Source: Symbiodinium microadriaticum
Lineage: Eukaryota > Sar > Dinophyceae > Suessiales > Symbiodiniaceae
DNA: 64,000 bases
Direction: 5' to 3'
Assembly: GCA_001939145.1 (NCBI GenBank)
Contig: LSRX01000127.1
Coordinates: 960,691 to 1,024,690 of the forward strand
This document shows positions 1 through 11,570 of the stretch, piece by piece. Position 1 is the first letter of the stretch, and the number at the start of each line of letters is the position of its first letter. The translations under genes and the position numbers were made by a program. The notes under the pieces were generated by a model, which was given only the letters and a program-made list of their open reading frames with translations, was not told the DNA's origin and did not search any database.

Positions 1-238
1 GTGGAGGGTTTGGTCGTCTGTGGTTATGGTCCAAAAGCCTGAGATCCCATGCAACGAAACTAACATACATTGACCCGAAGATGGAAAGCTACCGTGTGTC
101 AAAGTATATACTCGCCGGGCAAGTCGGTCCTTCTACCCGAAACCGTAAACCCCTTCCGTTACCTTCTAACAATTCCACAGAAAGAAATTAAACCAACCAA
201 AAAACACACCTTAAAGGAACCCCTTCACGGTTCCCTTT

Positions 239-1074
239 NNNNNNNNNNNNNNNNNNNNNNNNNNNNNNNNNNNNNNNNNNNNNNNNNNNNNNNNNNNNNN
301 NNNNNNNNNNNNNNNNNNNNNNNNNNNNNNNNNNNNNNNNNNNNNNNNNNNNNNNNNNNNNNNNNNNNNNNNNNNNNNNNNNNNNNNNNNNNNNNNNNNN
401 NNNNNNNNNNNNNNNNNNNNNNNNNNNNNNNNNNNNNNNNNNNNNNNNNNNNNNNNNNNNNNNNNNNNNNNNNNNNNNNNNNNNNNNNNNNNNNNNNNNN
501 NNNNNNNNNNNNNNNNNNNNNNNNNNNNNNNNNNNNNNNNNNNNNNNNNNNNNNNNNNNNNNNNNNNNNNNNNNNNNNNNNNNNNNNNNNNNNNNNNNNN
601 NNNNNNNNNNNNNNNNNNNNNNNNNNNNNNNNNNNNNNNNNNNNNNNNNNNNNNNNNNNNNNNNNNNNNNNNNNNNNNNNNNNNNNNNNNNNNNNNNNNN
701 NNNNNNNNNNNNNNNNNNNNNNNNNNNNNNNNNNNNNNNNNNNNNNNNNNNNNNNNNNNNNNNNNNNNNNNNNNNNNNNNNNNNNNNNNNNNNNNNNNNN
801 NNNNNNNNNNNNNNNNNNNNNNNNNNNNNNNNNNNNNNNNNNNNNNNNNNNNNNNNNNNNNNNNNNNNNNNNNNNNNNNNNNNNNNNNNNNNNNNNNNNN
901 NNNNNNNNNNNNNNNNNNNNNNNNNNNNNNNNNNNNNNNNNNNNNNNNNNNNNNNNNNNNNNNNNNNNNNNNNNNNNNNNNNNNNNNNNNNNNNNNNNNN
1001 NNNNNNNNNNNNNNNNNNNNNNNNNNNNNNNNNNNNNNNNNNNNNNNNNNNNNNNNNNNNNNNNNNNNNNNNNN
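239..1074. other. Assembly gap (N run)
   Basis: Unresolved bases. It is followed directly by a tetranucleotide array, so the gap is probably a collapsed or unsequenced part of that array. Open frames crossing it are meaningless. Confidence 0.98.
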
Positions 1075-1262
1075 AGGCAGGTAGGCAGGTAGGCAGGTAG
1101 GCAGGTAGGTAGGCAGGCAGGTAGGCAGGTAGGGAGGTAGGGAGGTAGGGAGGTAGGTAGGTAGGTAGGTAGGTAGGTAGGTGTGTAGGTGTGTAGGTGT
1201 GTAGGTGTGTATGTCTGTATGTATGTATGTATGTATGTATGTATGTATGTATGTATGTATGT
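1075..1262. repeat. Tetranucleotide array (AGGC/AGGT, then GTGT/ATGT)
   Basis: The unit drifts stepwise from GGCA and GGTA through GGGA and GTGT to a pure TATG run. The same GGCA/GGTA to CATA pairing recurs at 58.1-58.4 kb. No coding is seen. Confidence 0.95.
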
Positions 1263-3100
1263 GAATACCTCAATGTCAATTTTGTACAACGGTGCTTCAG
1301 GGGCAATGTATATACTGTGTGCCTACTTGGAGCCGATTAAAAAGCCACTCACCTGAACCCTCGACGCCACAGCCCTCGCCATAAAACGCTCAACCCCCAA
1401 GCCACTCCCCGAACCCTAAACCCTAAACCCTAAACCCAGAATCCCGATACCGCCAGAACCCGTACAACCAACAAGCTCCAAACCCAGATCAATCCCTGCA
1501 GGACCCCTGTAAAATGCATCAAAGCCCCTATATCAAAACCTACATTGTAAACCCCTAAACCCTAAACTGTAAAATGCACGACAGCCCCTATATCAAACCC
1601 TACCCTCTCAACCCATAAACCCTAAACTTAGGCCCTAAACCCTATACCCTAAGCCCCAGGCCCTAAACTCAAAGACCAGCGGCTGGAGTGAAGAAGGGAC
1701 TCGGGAGCAGCGGAGTCACCGGGATGCCGAAAAGACCTGTGGCTGAACGGTAAGCAATCGCTGAGGACCTTAATAGTGAGGGCTGAGGGGTGCTGTGGCA
1801 GCATTATAACTGAATCAATAGGTAAATAAAAATGTCGATGAACAGATAGATAGATGGACAGATAGATCGATAAATAGGAGCTTGGGGTATGAGCTATGAG
1901 GGGATGCCACTATGGGGGCTTTGTGGGTTTTAACGGCTTAGAACAAGGGTTCAGGCGTTAGGGCTCAAGGTTCAGTCAGGCTTTAAGGCTCCAGGTTCGC
2001 GATCCAGGGTTTTAGGGTTTAAGGGTTTTAGGGTTTAGGGTTTAGCATCCAGGGTTTTAGGATTTAGGGTGCTGGATGTAGTGCTGGGTTAACGGCTTAG
2101 GATTGCATTAAGGGCCTCACGAGTTTCAAAAACAGGAATGTTTTCCGGAGAGGGCATAGGGTTGCTGGTCTCCTGTTTAAGAGCGTCTAGGCTGAGGGGG
2201 TTCAGGGGTTCAGGGTTTAGGGGCGTAGGGCTTTAGATCTAATGTTCAAAGGGTTCAAGGGCTGGCGGTTTGAGGCATAGTTGGCGGCCTCAAGAAGAAG
2301 CTCTTGCAGTCGGGGCTTGCTTATGGTTCAGGGCTTAGAAAGCCAGACCGAAAGCCAGCAAACTTAGGGATTTCGGGTTGCCAAGCCCTGCCTTCATTTA
2401 ATACACCGACACTGCAGTTGACACACACCAAAATTAAACCAAAACCCTAAAACCCTAAACCCTAAACCCTAAAGCCGTAGACCTTAAGCCCCAAACCCTA
2501 AAGCTGTAGACCTTAAGCCGAGAGCCCGACGCCGCACAAAAGGATTTGAAACAAAAACTCGGAAAAGCGCCGGTAGTCGAAGCCAAGAGCCCTATTCCCA
2601 GGACCCACGCTGTACCCTAGACAACCGAAACCCTGCAATACCCATACAGAAGCTTTATGTGTTTATAGCTTTTTTGTGCTTTTGAAAATAATATATACAG
2701 AAAACATACGTGCACACACACACACACTTGATTGCTTGTTTGCCTATGTGTATATGTACATCTTGCATGTAGAAAGCAAAGGGAACGAAATAAATCAACA
2801 CCAATGTTAAACAATCAAAACTCACCCTACAACTATGCAAGAAGTAACGAACCATGCGGAAATCCTTTGTTGAAATAATAATGCAAATCATCAGCATGGC
2901 AATCATAACCATAGCGATAATAGTCATTGAGTCACAAACCCTAAACCCCAAACCCCTGAACCCTAAAACAGAAAATTACCCTAAACCCTAAAACCCAAAA
3001 CCCTGAAACCCTAAAACCTAAAACCCTAAAGCCCTAAGGGAGAAGGGGTCATAAATGAAACCTTTGAGCCCGATCCCATGCCCCGGCAGTCTCTCCCCCT

Positions 3101-3276
3101 GAGAGCCCAACACCCCTTAATTGAGGAATATACCTTAAATCATCATATTCAGGCCCCTTTAACTTAAGGTATGTATTCCTTACTTCCCTTTTATAGAAAC
3201 CCTCATAGAGACCCTTTAAGGATCCCTATCATTCACGGCATATTCCTCAAATTAAGGGGTAGTGGGGTTCTCTGGG
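3101..3276. repeat. Inverted-repeat element IR-A, long form
   Basis: The left arm reads GAGAGCCCAACACCCCTTAA and the right arm is its imperfect reverse complement, ending TTCTCTGGG. The interior carries extra runs (AACCCTTATAGAGACCCTTT-type) also seen in the copy at 29.9 kb. About 176 bp. Confidence 0.8.
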
Positions 3277-3340
3277 TCTCTCCCCTGAGGCGACTGGCCC
3301 AAGATGAGGAAGTTGCCGACTTTGAACTTCCTCTGCCCCA

Positions 3341-3521
3341 CCCAGAGGGTCCGAGTACCCAAATAGTAGGGTTTTAGGTCCCCGGTTTAGGGGTTTAGGG
3401 GTGTAGGGTTTAGGGTTTAGGGAGTACCCAAATAGCAAGGTTTTAGGTCCCAAAATCCATGCTCTGAATGGCTTTTGGACCTTGAAACCCTACTATTTGG
3501 GTACTTGGACCCTCTGGGGCA
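3341..3521. repeat. Inverted-repeat element IR-B interrupted by a telomere-like array
   Basis: The arms carry AGAGGGTCCGAGTACCCAAA and its reverse complement. The left arm appears twice as a direct repeat (near 3345 and 3421) with a TTTAGGG array of about 40 bp between the two. The centre holds the family core TCCATGCTCTGAATGG. The copy at 27.1 kb has the same arrangement mirrored. Confidence 0.85.
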
Positions 3522-3792
3522 GGTTCTATGTGGCTCCATGATAGGTTAATGTCCCTAAACCCTAAACCTAGGCTCGGATTTATATAAAGGTTTGAGAGTT
3601 TACGTTTCAGGGTTTAGTGCCTTCGGGATGTGGTAGTGGGGCTTTAGGGCTTTGTTCTGGCACAAAGCTTGATAAGTTGTACTTGCCCTGCAGGGTTTCT
3701 ATGGCCTCGTGCCGTCCTGAGTTTTTGGTGCTTTAAGAAGTTTCGACAAGCTTTCGGCGAATCATGTATAGTTGTCCCTAAACCCCAAACCT

Positions 3793-3866
3793 TTCGGTGA
3801 TCCTCACCAAACAGAGCGGCAATCTTACATAAGGGCACCGACAGTGTTAAGAGTAAATTCTAAAAA
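3793..3866 (-). CDS. Candidate exon, unknown protein
   Basis: The frame reads LSVPLCKIAALFGEDHRK and ends at AAG|GTTTGG, a good donor. Upstream lies a short T-rich tract with AG. The same frame continues without a stop through a telomere-like patch to about 3644 (ending LIKLCARTKP), so the donor may not be used. No family recognised. Could be chance: only one exon, no ATG, no phase partner. Confidence 0.28.
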
Positions 3867-4243
3867 TTCGGACTTGGTTTCAGGGGTTTATGGAGTTTAA
3901 GTACTTGCAGGGTTTAGGGTTTAGCGATTATATAAAGTTTGGGATTCTGGGTTGGAGAACCACCCTGAGTCTCAGGTTTATTGTGATTTGGGGCTTCTGA
4001 TTTCTAGGCTCTGGCCAGAAGAAGCTGCTTATGACGCACTTGGCCCTGAGCCCCCGGTTTAGGGTTCAGGGTTTAGGCCGGGTTTAGGGTTCAGGGTTTA
4101 GGACCAAAATCCAACCTCTGAAACCCTAACTCACAACCCAAAACTCTGCACCCCCAAAACCCTAAACCGAAAGGCCTTGAAACGAAGCCCAAGATACTGT
4201 ACCCCGTAAGGGTTATTGTGCCATCTTGCGCCCATGCGGTCTA

Positions 4244-4372
4244 TACTTAAAGGAAACTACAGGTGGGGAGGTTAGAGTATATTAGGGCTTCCATAAGGCT
4301 TCTGTAAGGTATATAGACCTTCTATCAGGCTCCTATAACGGTAACTACCCACTTGAACATATCCTAGATATA
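4244..4372. repeat. Dispersed element IR-I
   Basis: Shares AACTACAGGTGGGGAG at one end and GTAACTACCCACTTGAA at the other with 28.63 kb, and with 12.31 kb in reverse. The centre has repeated TATAAGGCTTCTATAA-type segments. Confidence 0.75.
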
Positions 4373-6189
4373 CTTTGGCCCTACTGCACCTGTCTGGGAA
4401 CCCCTTGACTGCCAAAGTATAGATCATAGGACCATACCTCGAGTAATCCAATGCACCTTAAGTCACAGATATTACCTCAAAGAATGGGTACATTTCCTTT
4501 TTCAGGAACCTTGCTTGCACTAGGTGTAAGTATGAACCCTAAACCCTAAACCCTAGACACCACCAGAGGACCATATAGGTTAGTGAGGTCTTACGGCTGT
4601 CGGCTCTGAATCTAAGGGTTCGGGATTAAGGTTCAAGGTGTCGGGTTTAGGGTTTAGGGATTTTGGGTTTAGGGTTTGGAAGTTTTTGGTGTTTTAGGGT
4701 TTCGGGTTTTTGGGTGCAGGGCTTTTGGGCTGATCCAGGACCAGGATCAAGGGTAGAATTCGGGTGGTTTCAGGATCGAAGAATCTGGGGTTCCGTGGTG
4801 GAAGATCTGCTTCCCGGGGTGGAGATTCGGGGTGTCGAGTAAACCCTAAACCCTAAACCCCTAAACCCTAAACCCTAAACCCCTAAACCCTAAACCGTTC
4901 GGGGTTCGGGGTTTCGGGCTGTGGGTTCGAACAGTAGAGTTTCCTTAGACTTCTGAGAGCTTTGAAAGATTGAACTCAGCGAGGGCCACCATCCTCATAG
5001 TTTAGGATTTAGGGTTTGGAGTTTAGGGTCTCTGCACCCTGAACTTCGATATCACTCCTCGCAGGGGGCCAGCTCTCACAAAATCAAGAACTGTTTAGGG
5101 TCAAGTGCTTAGAAAGACGAAAGTGCCGTCAAACAACAAAAAGAGTAGGCGTGCCCACAGCAGCTGCAATCATCGTTTGGGCTTTGATAGTTAATACTCC
5201 GATATCCCGAGGTTCAGACCAAGCGATGATAGGTAACCGAAGCCACAGTACTGGTAGCCATCAATGAACAACGCATCGCATCGTAACAAGAAACCCCCAA
5301 ACCCTAATTACACCATAAAACCCTAAAGCAACAATCATAGATGATCTTGCTGCTTGAAAGACTCAAAGTTGCAATCAACGTGTGAGTAACAAAAAACTAC
5401 CGCAACCTGGAAACATTTGCGACGCCCTGCGGGTCCATGTACCTTATGTGGTAAGTACCATGGCCCGAAAGTACCGTTAGAGGATCCCTTTCAGAGTCAA
5501 CACCTCTGGTTCAGGGTTCATATTGGGGATCACGGTATGTGCGCCTGTACAGAAAGTGGTTGATATTCCGGACCCACTCCGCTGTCCTGCCGCTGCAGTG
5601 TCGTAGTTACTCGGGTTTGGGACTCGGGATGTGCCAAAAAAAAAGGCAACGATAATCTGTGCCCATGAACAAACGAACCTTTGACCACTGTCTGCCAAAT
5701 CATCAACCCCTGTAATAAAAGTAAATATCGATTAAAGCCTGGCCTATACCCACCCTACAAAACATACTCTATCCCTAGACCCTACGCCCCGAACCCCATG
5801 CACGGTGGCCCCTTACCCTCCTAAACACTACAACGTACCCGAGACTTTCTAGACTAAACTCGGCTTGGTTTTGTTAATGGTGTCTTAACGGGTTGTATAA
5901 GGTTTAGCGGATCTCGTGTGCTTTACAGTATAGAGGGCTTCATACTACTGCTGTGTAGATTTTCGTCCAGCTATGTAGGGACTGTAATACAAGGAATGCT
6001 GTTACGAACTACTCAGACCCCTCCTACATTCCGAAAATAGGGGACCATAATGTAGGACCCTAAATAATAGGATCCTAGTTCTAAGGACCCCAAAATAAGG
6101 TACCCTAATTTTCGTTGAACCTCCAAGCCACAAGCCTGAAGCCGAAGCCAAGAAGCATGGACCTGAAACTCTGAACAAGACGGTGGTTC

Positions 6190-6293
6190 GGGTAGTTCTC
6201 TAAGTTAGGGTCCCTGTCAGGGTCTCTTTTTTTTTTATAAGGGTGTCGTACTATATTGGGGACTTAAACAGAGACCCTTATTTAGAGAACTAC
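6190..6293. repeat. Inverted-repeat element IR-D
   Basis: Arms GGGTAGTTCTCTAAGTTAGG and its reverse complement TTTAGAGAACTACCC. The centre has GGGTGTCGTACTATATTGGG, which recurs in the other IR-D copies. Confidence 0.85.
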
Positions 6294-7385
6294 CCGTTTC
6301 GGGTGTGAGTGATGTTTTGCCCCAGGGATAGGGTCTTGGCAAATCTCACAAATGAGGTTTAGCGCCTCGAATCTCGAATTTTTGGTGCCAAGAAAACGCA
6401 TCCTTCAGATACGCGTAACCGTACACATACGCACACACACACACACAGTTGAAACAATGATAATTGAATGAAGGACTAAGAGGAAGCCTAGCCGCAATGA
6501 CACACAAAGAGCAGAACCTTGGCCTATAGGGGTCCCTCTGAGGGTTCCTTTAGCGTTTCCAGGGCTCCCTTTCAGATGCGCCATTGAGGCGTGATGAAAC
6601 TCTAAAACCCTAACGGTCCCAGCATTCCCTACTGTAACCCTAAGGCTCAACCTAGCCCAAAAGCCCGAAATATAGTATGGTCTTTGCGCCCAAAAGCCTT
6701 AAAATATGAGTCCTTAGAGCCTTAGGGTAAGGCGTTAAGGCTAGGTTGGGTACCAAAAACCATGAGGTAAGGCCTACTTGGACACTCTGAGGGCTATATG
6801 AATCCCACAGAGGTCAGCACCCTCCACTCTGACACCCAAACCTTAAAGGATTCCAGGCCTCTTCATAGTCCTTGAAGGCCCCTTAGCCCTAATCTCCTTG
6901 GAGGATCCTGGGACCCTGAGCCCTAAGCCCCAAACCCCGAAACCAGGCCCTATAAGACAATGAGCTACATTCGAACATCAGTTGAACTCAAACCCTATAT
7001 GGAGACTGAACTCCGCAAAGCCAATCCCCGAGCCCGAAACCCTAAACCCTAAACGCCTAAACCTAAAGCCTAAACCCCTAAACCCTAAACCCTAAAACCT
7101 AAATCCTAAACCCCTAAGCCATCAATTCTGAACCCTAAACTCGGGAACCTCTACAGCCCTACCGAGAATTTAGACAAAGATATGCATGACATGGCCTTAA
7201 AGAAATCATGTACATTTCCTTTATTTAAAGTACAGGGTTTAGGGTTTAGGGTTTAGGTACCTGGGTTACTCAGGTAAACCTAAAACTAGACTGCAGTCTC
7301 CAGACCCTATACCTTCCAATGCTTCCAAACCCTGGATACCATGTACCTATATACTTTGCATAGACTTTTTCCTATGTAACTGCAG

Positions 7386-7553
7386 AGGACTTTCTGAAAG
7401 GCTCTGGTACATCATGTATAGGTCCGTGGGCCCTTCGGGATACCTCCCACTTTCGAGCCTCACGAACCCTCCCCGGTCCGGAAAAGCTGATTCTCGCCGA
7501 AGCAGTAGATTGGCAGCAGCGGGGTGCCGTGTTGGATCGCAAGCCTGGCGAGG
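7386..7553 (+). CDS. Candidate internal exon, unknown protein
   Basis: Preceded by a textbook acceptor (pyrimidine run, then TAACTGCAG) and followed by G|GTATCA. It is 168 nt: two bases, 55 codons, one base (phase 1 to 1). It reads, in part, PGPEKLILAEAVDWQQRGAV, with charged and hydrophobic residues well mixed. No family recognised. The minus strand is also open over 62 codons but reads as R/S-rich shadow. The next plus exon was not found. Confidence 0.38.
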
Positions 7554-7573
7554 GTATCATGTGCTGAGGGTTC

Positions 7574-8035
7574 TTTGAGTTCTACAATTACAAAGGGTTC
7601 CCAAGCCTAAACCCTATAAACACTAAAGCCTAAACCCTAAACACTAAAGCCTAAACCCTAAACCCTAAAGCCTAAACCCTAAAGCCTAAACCCTAAACCT
7701 TTAACCCTAAGCCCTAAACCCTAAAGCCTAAACCGGCTCTGAGCATCGTACCTTAAGGGAGCATGGGATCCTGAGAGACTCAGGGCCTTGGGCGCGCTAG
7801 GATTTTAGGGTTTAGGCTTTAGGGTCTAGGGTTTAGGGTTTAGGGTTTAGGGTTAGGCTTTAGGTCTAGGGTTTAGGTTGGGATTTTTTGATTTTTCCTG
7901 TGTTTCCTCATGCTTAAATACAGGCTTAAGGGTTCAGGGTTTAGGGTTTGGGGCTGGCGGGTTTTAGGGTTTAGGGCCTAGGGGTTTTGCAGGTTTAGGG
8001 CGTAACGGTTTAGGGTTTAGGGCTTACAGGGCTTA
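7574..8035. repeat. Telomere-like heptamer blocks, both orientations
   Basis: CCCTAAA with CCTAAAG variants runs from about 7605 to 7735. It then switches to TTTAGGG with TTTAGGC variants from about 7800 to 8035. The switch is not a simple hairpin. Confidence 0.9.
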
Positions 8036-8127
8036 AACATGCACGGTATGTGTGGCACTCAAGGACTATTGACACATTGACATCCGGCTTGTGGGGCACT
8101 CAAGGAACAAATTAACAAAGCCTTTAC

Positions 8128-8228
8128 CCTAAGGCTCTTATTGCTGTTCTGGGCTTTCTAGGGGAAGGTTTGGGCTTTGGGGGCTAAGGTTTGGGCTTTC
8201 ACTATGGGGGTCCATGAGCCTTAGTGTA
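8128..8228. repeat. Dispersed element IR-P
   Basis: Begins CCTAAGGCTCTTATTGCTGT and ends GGGTCCATGAGCCTTAG. Near-identical copies lie at 41.28 and 52.81 kb. The middle contains AGGTTTGGGCTTT twice. Confidence 0.85.
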
Positions 8229-8672
8229 AACATTGGTTTAGCCAGAGCTACTCGCCCTGGCCTGTCAGCTGTGTTTGTTTAGATGCATGTGTCAATGCCC
8301 ATCTGGTTAAACACATAAACGAACATGTTCGAACACGTCTAATTATGATTGAACCCTTTAATTTTAATCTAAACTAAAGATAATTTAAGTGTGTCTTAAA
8401 CGTCTATGGGACCATGGTGAGAAGCCTAGGATTTAGGGTCTAGGGTTTAGGTGGCCCATCCAAAAGGTCCACCCAAACCTGGTCAGGTCCCCCGTGCTCA
8501 GCCCCGAAAAGGTACCAAGTGGGGGAGCCTGCGCATGCCCGGCCACAAAGTTTAGAACTGGCCGGCCAAGCTCTAAACGTTCTTCGCGTGTGGGTGGGGC
8601 GGGGACACGGGGGTCCGGCCTTTTGTTGAGAACGGCATTGTGTTTTTTTTGGTTTTTGCCTTCAGCTTTTCT

Positions 8673-8860
8673 CTAATAAATGCGCCGCTGGTCATAGGTC
8701 ATGAGCTGCCCCAATCGCATCTGACCGGTCTTCTTGTCAATGACCGCTGCATGTGCCCGGCTTGTAACTCAGAAAGCAAGTCCTCGGATTCTGATACAAT
8801 GTAGTACCTGGACTCGTGTGGTATGGGACAACCTTCATAAACATGTTCTCCAAAGCTGCT
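8673..8860 (-). CDS. Candidate two-exon 3' end, unknown protein
   Basis: Exon 8860-8833 (28 nt, SSFGEHVYE) ends G|GTTGTC in phase 1. Exon 8746-8673 begins after CATGCAG in phase 1 and reads VIDKKTGQMRLGQLMTYDQR, then RIY and a TAG stop. The joined frame gives YEAVIDKK, so the phases fit. The plus strand over the same stretch is also open and has a strong poly-T acceptor near 8664, giving a Cys-rich alternative (NDRCMCPACNSES). Upstream exons would overlap the plus-strand candidate at 8993, so at least one of the two is doubtful. Confidence 0.33.
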
Positions 8861-8992
8861 CTCCAAGCGCACCCATGTTTGTTAAAAAACTAATATATAC
8901 TTCGGCGCTAGAATGCCAATTAAGCCCTAAATCCTAAACCCAGTTTGTGGGAAATCCCTTGAGGGTCTAAGGCCTGGGTATAACATCTATAG

Positions 8993-10008
8993 CTACACGA
9001 AGCCTTAATCACGAACTACAGCCCGTTTCTCGATCGACATACGGACATCTGTGATGTAGACGTCAGAAAGGTTACGCTAGTCGGCTAATGTAGGGGCCTA
9101 AAAAATTACCAGTACTACGGTTGATGATATAAACCCAGCATTACCTTCAGGACCCTAAACTATGGGAAGTATGGCATATTCCTTCTTTTTGGGTCATGCA
9201 GGATTCATATCATCAACAGTGTTCTGGAGGCTTCCATGTTATGATTATAGTATAATGGGCTCCACAACCCTATTCTAAATATTGAGGCCCCTACATTACG
9301 ACCCCACTAGTTCGACTCCAGACTCACAGGGCTTGGCGTTCCTGTAAGGGGGGGGGGTTCCTTTTAGGGATCCTTGAAGGAATCTACAGGGCTTAGCATT
9401 TTAGGGTACCCAGACCTTCCAAATTAGGGTACCCAGACCTTCCAAAATCCCTGAATGATGGAGTATACCTTGAATTATAAAACAGGATCCCTAGTAGGAT
9501 TTAGGGCATATTCCTTAAGTAAGGGGTTTTGGAAGTTCTGAGGAGTGTGGGTTCTAGGGTTTAAGGTTTAGGGTTTAGGCTTTAGGGTTGAGGGTTTAGG
9601 TTTTTGGGTCTAGGGTTGAGGGTTTAGATATTTGGGTTTGAGGTTTAGGTTTTAGGGTTTAGGGTCCATACTTGGAGGTTCACGGGACTTGGTAAGTACA
9701 GCTGCAAGTACCCGAACTGGGGCTACAAGCAGTTATGGTGAATAGGCACCTCATTCACGAGCCTAGCTACTCAGTTCAACGAACTGTATGTAGACTCTAG
9801 ACTTCGCCGACTTAGCTGTAGGCCCTTTTCCCTACATTCCCCTCAATGCCAAAATCCCCTATAGAACCCTGAACCCTAAGCCCTGAACCCTAAACCCTAA
9901 ACCCAAAAACCCTAAACCCTAAACCCAAGTAGAGACCTACAGCTGAAGGAGGCCAGGAGCACCGAACGAAGCCAAGATTGGCCGGGAAGAAGAGTCGCTC
10001 CTGGAGGG
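8993..10008 (+). CDS. Candidate three-exon gene fragment, unknown protein
   Basis: Exons 8993-9070 (26 codons, including LHEALITNYSPFLDRHTDIC), 9702-9785 (28 codons, including VNRHLIHEPSYSVQRT) and 9943-10008 (22 codons, starting LKEARSTERSQDWPGRR). All three begin after an AG, end before GT (GTTACG, GTATGT, GTTCCA) and are phase 0 on both sides, so they join without a frameshift. The first intron holds elements IR-F and part of IR-G plus telomere-like DNA; the second is mostly CCCTAAA. No family recognised. The first and last exons of the gene are missing. Confidence 0.45.
9115..9221. repeat. Inverted-repeat element IR-F
   Basis: Arms CGGTTGATGATATAAACCC and GGATTCATATCATCAACAGT. The centre has GGACCCTAAACTATGGGAAG. 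Copies lie at 29.32 and 54.19 kb. Confidence 0.85.
9432..9530. repeat. Degenerate relative of IR-A
   Basis: Arms CCAAAATCCCTGAATGATGG and AGTAAGGGGTTTTGGAAG. The interior has GTATACCTTGAAT and GGCATATTCCTTAA as in IR-A. Confidence 0.55.
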
Positions 10009-11225
10009 GTTCCACGACGGGGCTTAGGCTTTTAGGGGTAAGGCCTAAACCATAGGGTTTTCTTAAGGGTTTAGGGTTTTTATAAGGGTGTATAGGCTTT
10101 CATAAGGGTTTAGGGTTTAGGGTTAAAAAGTGTGCCTAAGACCTAAACCCTAAACCCTGAACCCTGAACCCCTGAACCCCAAACCCGAAACCCTGAACCC
10201 TAAAGCCTAAACCACCCTAAACCCTTCCTGTGACCCCAAACCCTACAAAATAGTAGGTTATGACCTAAAGCCTAAACCGGACCCCTTTGGTGGTTCTGGG
10301 GTCCCAGAGTCGAGGTGGACTCCTTCAACATGCGGGCAGTTCTCTAAAACAGGGGTCCTCTAAGGGATCCTATGAGGGATCTATAGGTTTTCTTCTAAAG
10401 GGTGCCTTTAAAAGGGGTTCTTTCAAGGGATCTACGGTTTAGGGTTTGGGGTTTAGGGTTTGACTAAATTAGGGTGCTTTTTTTACGAATGATAAGGCAT
10501 CCCCCAGATGAATAACTAGAATAAGGATTTGGGAACGGTTGTGGCGGGTATGTTATACCAAACTTATAATAATAAGGCATCCCATTAATTAGAACAGGGT
10601 TTTGGTGGGACATTATACCAAACTAGAAAGAAAGGCATCCTCCAACATAGTACTATGCTAAAACGAATCCCCCAAAAAAGTATTATTTCTCGATGAGGCA
10701 TGCACCAAAATCAAGGCCATGACAATTCGAACTTTGGGGTTTTTTATGGTATACTGATGATTCACTGATGCTCCTAAACCCTAAACCCTAGACCGCTTCT
10801 ATATTAAAGCATTCAGGTTGCAGGCTTAGCATTAGAAATACACTACGTAGGTATTCTGTTTAGGGTTTAGGGTTTAGGGGCCAAGGATTCAAGGTGTGGG
10901 GTCTAGCTGGGACTCAGAAGGCTTAAAGTTTGGACTTCGAGATTCAGCGCTTCGGATGTAAGGCTTTCCTGTGACCCCAAACCCTACAGAATAGTAGGTT
11001 ATGACCCCTTAATTAGAAGGTAGAACCCTTAAAACCGTAGGTTTTTGGATCCCCAGGTTTTAAGATGCAGTAATGTACAGGCCGTATGAGTTAGAATAGG
11101 GTTTTGGGGTATGTTGCACTAAATGATTTAGGGTTTCGGATTTAGGGGAACCCCTAAAATAGTATAGGCAAGTATTTAGGCCCCTATAGTTGCCCTTTCT
11201 CAACCTCCTGAGCATAAGCTCTACC

Positions 11226-11333
11226 TAGAGGCTTATACCCTACCCCTTCTGTATGGTACCTAGTTTGATGGCTCGGATCTGTTAAAGACAAAGGTAGATG
11301 CCTTCAAAAAGGGGTAGAGTGCGAGCCTACTGG
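11226..11333. repeat. Inverted-repeat element IR-N
   Basis: Begins ACCTAGAGGCTTATACCCTA and ends in a degenerate inverse, GGGGTAGAGTGCGAGCCTAC. A second copy is at 13849-13968. Confidence 0.65.
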
Positions 11334-11386
11334 TCTTCCGTAAACACCTCAAAGCCCTCAACCCTAAACCCTAAACCCTCACCCTT

Positions 11387-11491
11387 TGGGTCCGAGTACC
11401 TAATAATCATATACTCTCCCAAACATTAACCTAGATAACTACTATCCGCAACCAAAGTACCTTATTATTGGGTCATTTGGACCCTTAGGGT
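11387..11491. repeat. Inverted-repeat element IR-J
   Basis: Arms GGGTCCGAGTACCTAATAAT and its inverse TTATTGGGTCATTTGGACCC. The centre reads AACCTAGATAACTACTATCC. A near-identical copy is at 24.15 kb. Confidence 0.85.
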
Positions 11492-11495
11492 CAGA

Positions 11496-11570
11496 TCATA
11501 AAGCCACACTTTGCATCGGCGCCTGGTTTGCATCGGTGGCGACCTGCTCATACAGGCCCCCCGGATTGAC
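11496..11570 (-). CDS. Candidate 3'-terminal exon, unknown protein
   Basis: A strong acceptor precedes it: a long pyrimidine tract ending TATTTTCAG. It has exactly 25 codons in phase 0, starting VNPGGLYEQVATDANQAPM and ending at a TGA five bases from element IR-J. If the last codons are not used, donors at GTGTGG or GTGGCT would place IR-J in the next intron. A possible upstream exon (TWFFMRAWET) lies near 11740-11700. No family recognised. Confidence 0.42.
   Translation of the reverse strand, partial: VNPGGLYEQVATDANQAPMQSVAL

Larger units (their letters stand above)
1263..3792. other. Gene-poor stretch: telomere-like heptamers and inverted repeats
   Basis: Holds CCCTAAA blocks (about 1410-1435, 1550-1670, 2440-2500, 2940-3030) and TTTAGGG blocks (about 2005-2070), a short GATA run near 1845-1875, and elements IR-A (3101-3276) and IR-B (3341-3521). 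No convincing exon was found. Confidence 0.7.
3867..7385. other. Mostly telomere-like and inverted-repeat DNA, with weak coding-like fragments
   Basis: Holds TTTAGGG/CCCTAAA blocks (about 4045-4100, 4530-4560, 4640-4690, 4840-4900, 7030-7110, 7235-7255), IR-I (4244-4372), IR-D (6190-6293) and a CA run at 6428. Minus-strand fragments that read like protein lie at about 5697-5480 (ADSGQRFVCSWAQIIVAFFF) and 5290-5205 (ALFIDGYQYCGFGYLSSLGL). I could not build a gene from them. Confidence 0.5.
10009..11495. other. Repeat-rich stretch without a supported gene
   Basis: Telomere-like blocks (about 10050-10215, 10440-10465, 10855-10880), IR-H fragments (about 10222-10262 and 10965-11046), an AT-rich patch at 10500-10700 repeating AAGGCATCCC and GACATTATACCAAACT, IR-N (11226-11333) and IR-J (11387-11491). 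A possible short terminal exon lies at about 10308-10349 (plus, VEVDSFNMRAVL then stop). Its last codons fall in the sequence of an IR-D arm. Confidence 0.55.

Noticed and set aside
70..1306. Long frames across the first N gap, with HTYIHTYI-type repeats
   Set aside because: They consist of gap bases and the tetranucleotide array only.
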